A stretch of DNA of 22,622 nucleotides from an uncultured Flavobacteriales bacterium (lineage in GTDB: Bacteria > Bacteroidota > Bacteroidia > Flavobacteriales_D > Sanyastnellaceae), in assembly GCA_937996585.1 (NCBI GenBank), contig CALKUW010000019.1, positions 1 to 22,622 on the forward strand. Direction: 5' to 3'. Under the pieces are notes generated by a model that saw nothing but the letters and a program-made list of their open reading frames with translations, was not told the DNA's origin and did not search any database. Position 1 is the first letter of the stretch. Every line of letters starts with the position of its first letter. The position numbers were made by a program, and so were the translations under genes. Positions 21,567 through 22,622 of this stretch are shown in pieces.

Positions 21567-22606
21567 ACGGCGCTGCAAACTGGATATGGAAAGGGGGATC
21601 AATCGCCCTGCTCGCCTACGTCATCATCCGCGGCTTCTCGACCCCTCTGCAGCCGGGGTTCGTCTCGGCCACACCCTCGCAGCTGACCATTGGAAAGCAG
21701 ACCATTGCCCTGCAGGCCGTCGGACAGCCCTTCGCTGCAGTGGATGCCGACCCCGGTGAATTCACCCTCGTACTGCGCTCAGGTGAGCAGCTGCTGCGCA
21801 CGGGCATCAATGAATTGACCCCACACAGTGTCGTGGCTGAAGTGGGCATCCCCGCCACCATGCCCTCCCGCGCACTGGATGCCTTTCTGTTCACTCCGCG
21901 GGCCGGCACCCTCTTCCTCGGCAATGCAGCATTTGTTGAAGAGGCGGCGAAAGGTGACATCCCGCCCTCATTTCGCGCACCTGCACCGACAGAGCACACC
22001 CCCCAATTGGGCTTCAGCTTTCCCTATCAGCCCAACATCATGGAAAGCATCCGCAACCTGCTGTGGCACGTGCCCATGTGGTTTGCCATGTTCTTCATCA
22101 TGGGACTCGGCTTCGTCGCCTCCCTGGCCCAGTTGAGAACAGGCGCCATCGGATGGGACCATCGCGCCGAAGCCGCCGTCAGGACCGGTCTGGTTTTCGG
22201 CTTGCTCGGACTCGCCACCGGATCGCTCTGGGCACGGTGGACCTGGGGCGCCTGGTGGGTCTCGGACCCCCAACTCAATGGCGCGCTCGTCACCGTTCTG
22301 CTCTACTCGGGATACCTCATCTTGCGTTCGGCCATGGCGGAGGATGACAGGGTCGGTCGAATGGCCGCCGTCTACAACGTGTTCGCCTTCATCATGCTCG
22401 TCATCCTGCTGATGGTGCTGCCCCGTTACACGGAAAGCCTGCACCCCGGAAAGGATGGCAACCCGGGGTTCAACAGTTATGACCTCGACAACAGCCTCCG
22501 GGCCGTCTTCTATCCTGCCGTGATCGGATGGGGCGCCCTGTGCTACTGGATGTACACCTTGCGCCTGCGCATGAACCGCGTGGCACACAACCTGTTGACC
22601 AAATGA
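21563..22606 (+). CDS. ccmC: Cytochrome c biogenesis haem-handling protein CcmC with an extra periplasmic domain
   Basis: CcmC belongs to the haem-handling protein family and loads haem onto CcmE. The core is clear: NLLWHVPMWFAMFFI (His169, first axial haem ligand), the tryptophan-rich loop WTWGAWWVSDPQLNGALV (about 226-243; WWVSD at 231-235) and ESLHPG (His294, second ligand), with about six spans. The Asn in QLNGA where proteobacterial CcmC has Thr-Ser is what I recall for Bacteroidota. At 347 residues it is longer than most CcmC (about 220-250): a first span (about 10-24) is followed by about 125 periplasmic residues (PLQPGFVSATPSQL to FVEEA) that look beta-rich. The ATG at 21563 overlaps the ccmB stop. 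Its own stop overlaps an ATG at 22603. Confidence 0.9.
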   Translation: MNGAANWIWKGGSIALLAYVIIRGFSTPLQPGFVSATPSQLTIGKQTIALQAVGQPFAAVDADPGEFTLVLRSGEQLLRTGINELTPHSVVAEVGIPATMPSRALDAFLFTPRAGTLFLGNAAFVEEAAKGDIPPSFRAPAPTEHTPQLGFSFPYQPNIMESIRNLLWHVPMWFAMFFIMGLGFVASLAQLRTGAIGWDHRAEAAVRTGLVFGLLGLATGSLWARWTWGAWWVSDPQLNGALVTVLLYSGYLILRSAMAEDDRVGRMAAVYNVFAFIMLVILLMVLPRYTESLHPGKDGNPGFNSYDLDNSLRAVFYPAVIGWGALCYWMYTLRLRMNRVAHNLLTK

Positions 22607-22622
22607 CCGCCATGTCCATGAC
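22603..22622 (+). CDS. Start of a further ccm gene, probably ccmD (cut by the window edge)
   Basis: An ATG at 22603 overlaps the ccmC stop as ATGA, and six codons (MTAMSM) follow to the edge. A small CcmD-like protein usually follows ccmC in Bacteroidota, so that is the likely identity, but the sequence itself cannot show it. Confidence 0.35.

Noticed and set aside
1..22622. Search for CRISPR arrays, tRNAs, transposases and phage genes
   Set aside because: No regularly spaced repeats, no tRNA-like cloverleaf with the TTC-loop pattern, and no recognisable transposase, integrase or capsid proteins were seen by eye.

Overview
The window reads as a stretch of a high-GC Bacteroidota chromosome, most likely from a Flavobacteriales-related lineage. 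Support comes from a T9SS type B (gliding-motility C-terminal) adhesin, DUF4199 and DUF4294 proteins, the recF / TPR / ribH and DUF4199 / GT2 neighbourhoods typical of that phylum, near-absence of Shine-Dalgarno sequences, and -7 boxes of the Bacteroidota type (TAnnTTTG). I cannot name a genus. No CRISPR array, tRNA, transposase, phage gene or attachment site was found, and gene density is about 95 percent. The largest non-coding gap (17047-17254) holds the SRP RNA.

Layout. (1) 1-328, minus: 5' part of recF, divergent from a membrane-anchored TPR protein (474-1151), ribH (1164-1676) and a GT22-like membrane glycosyltransferase (1673-3190). (2) 3202-8260, plus: a DUF2461 protein, a secreted M1 metallopeptidase, a BioY biotin transporter subunit and an M1 lipoprotein peptidase of the leukotriene A4 hydrolase type, ending at a strong bidirectional hairpin (8284-8313). 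(3) 8339-14225, minus: an ECF sigma factor, a one-span membrane protein with a periplasmic PKD and CHU_C-like region, and a 1276-residue secreted mosaic protein with CUB, P-type, PKD and T9SS sorting domains. The three genes are linked by overlapping start and stop codons. (4) 14308-15453, plus: mnmA, convergent with a minus-strand pair made of a DPM1/GtrB-like glycosyltransferase and a DUF4199 protein. (5) 17128-20272, plus: SRP RNA, a short-chain dehydrogenase, a biotin carboxylase and a DUF4294 protein. (6) 20317-22622, plus: an ERI-1-like exonuclease, ccmB, ccmC and the first codons of a probable ccmD.

Most genes are housekeeping: recombination, riboflavin, tRNA thiolation, protein targeting, fatty or propionyl carboxylation, and cytochrome c maturation. 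The accessory and most interesting part is the sigma / membrane protein / T9SS adhesin operon, which looks like a self-contained surface-signalling unit: a sigma factor, an anti-sigma-like membrane partner, and its secreted product. A second theme is promoter geometry. The SRP RNA gives an internal ruler for the distance from -7 box to transcript start, and the same ruler applied to neighbouring genes suggests that several mRNAs are leaderless or nearly so. All functional calls rest on reading motifs by eye, with no database search.
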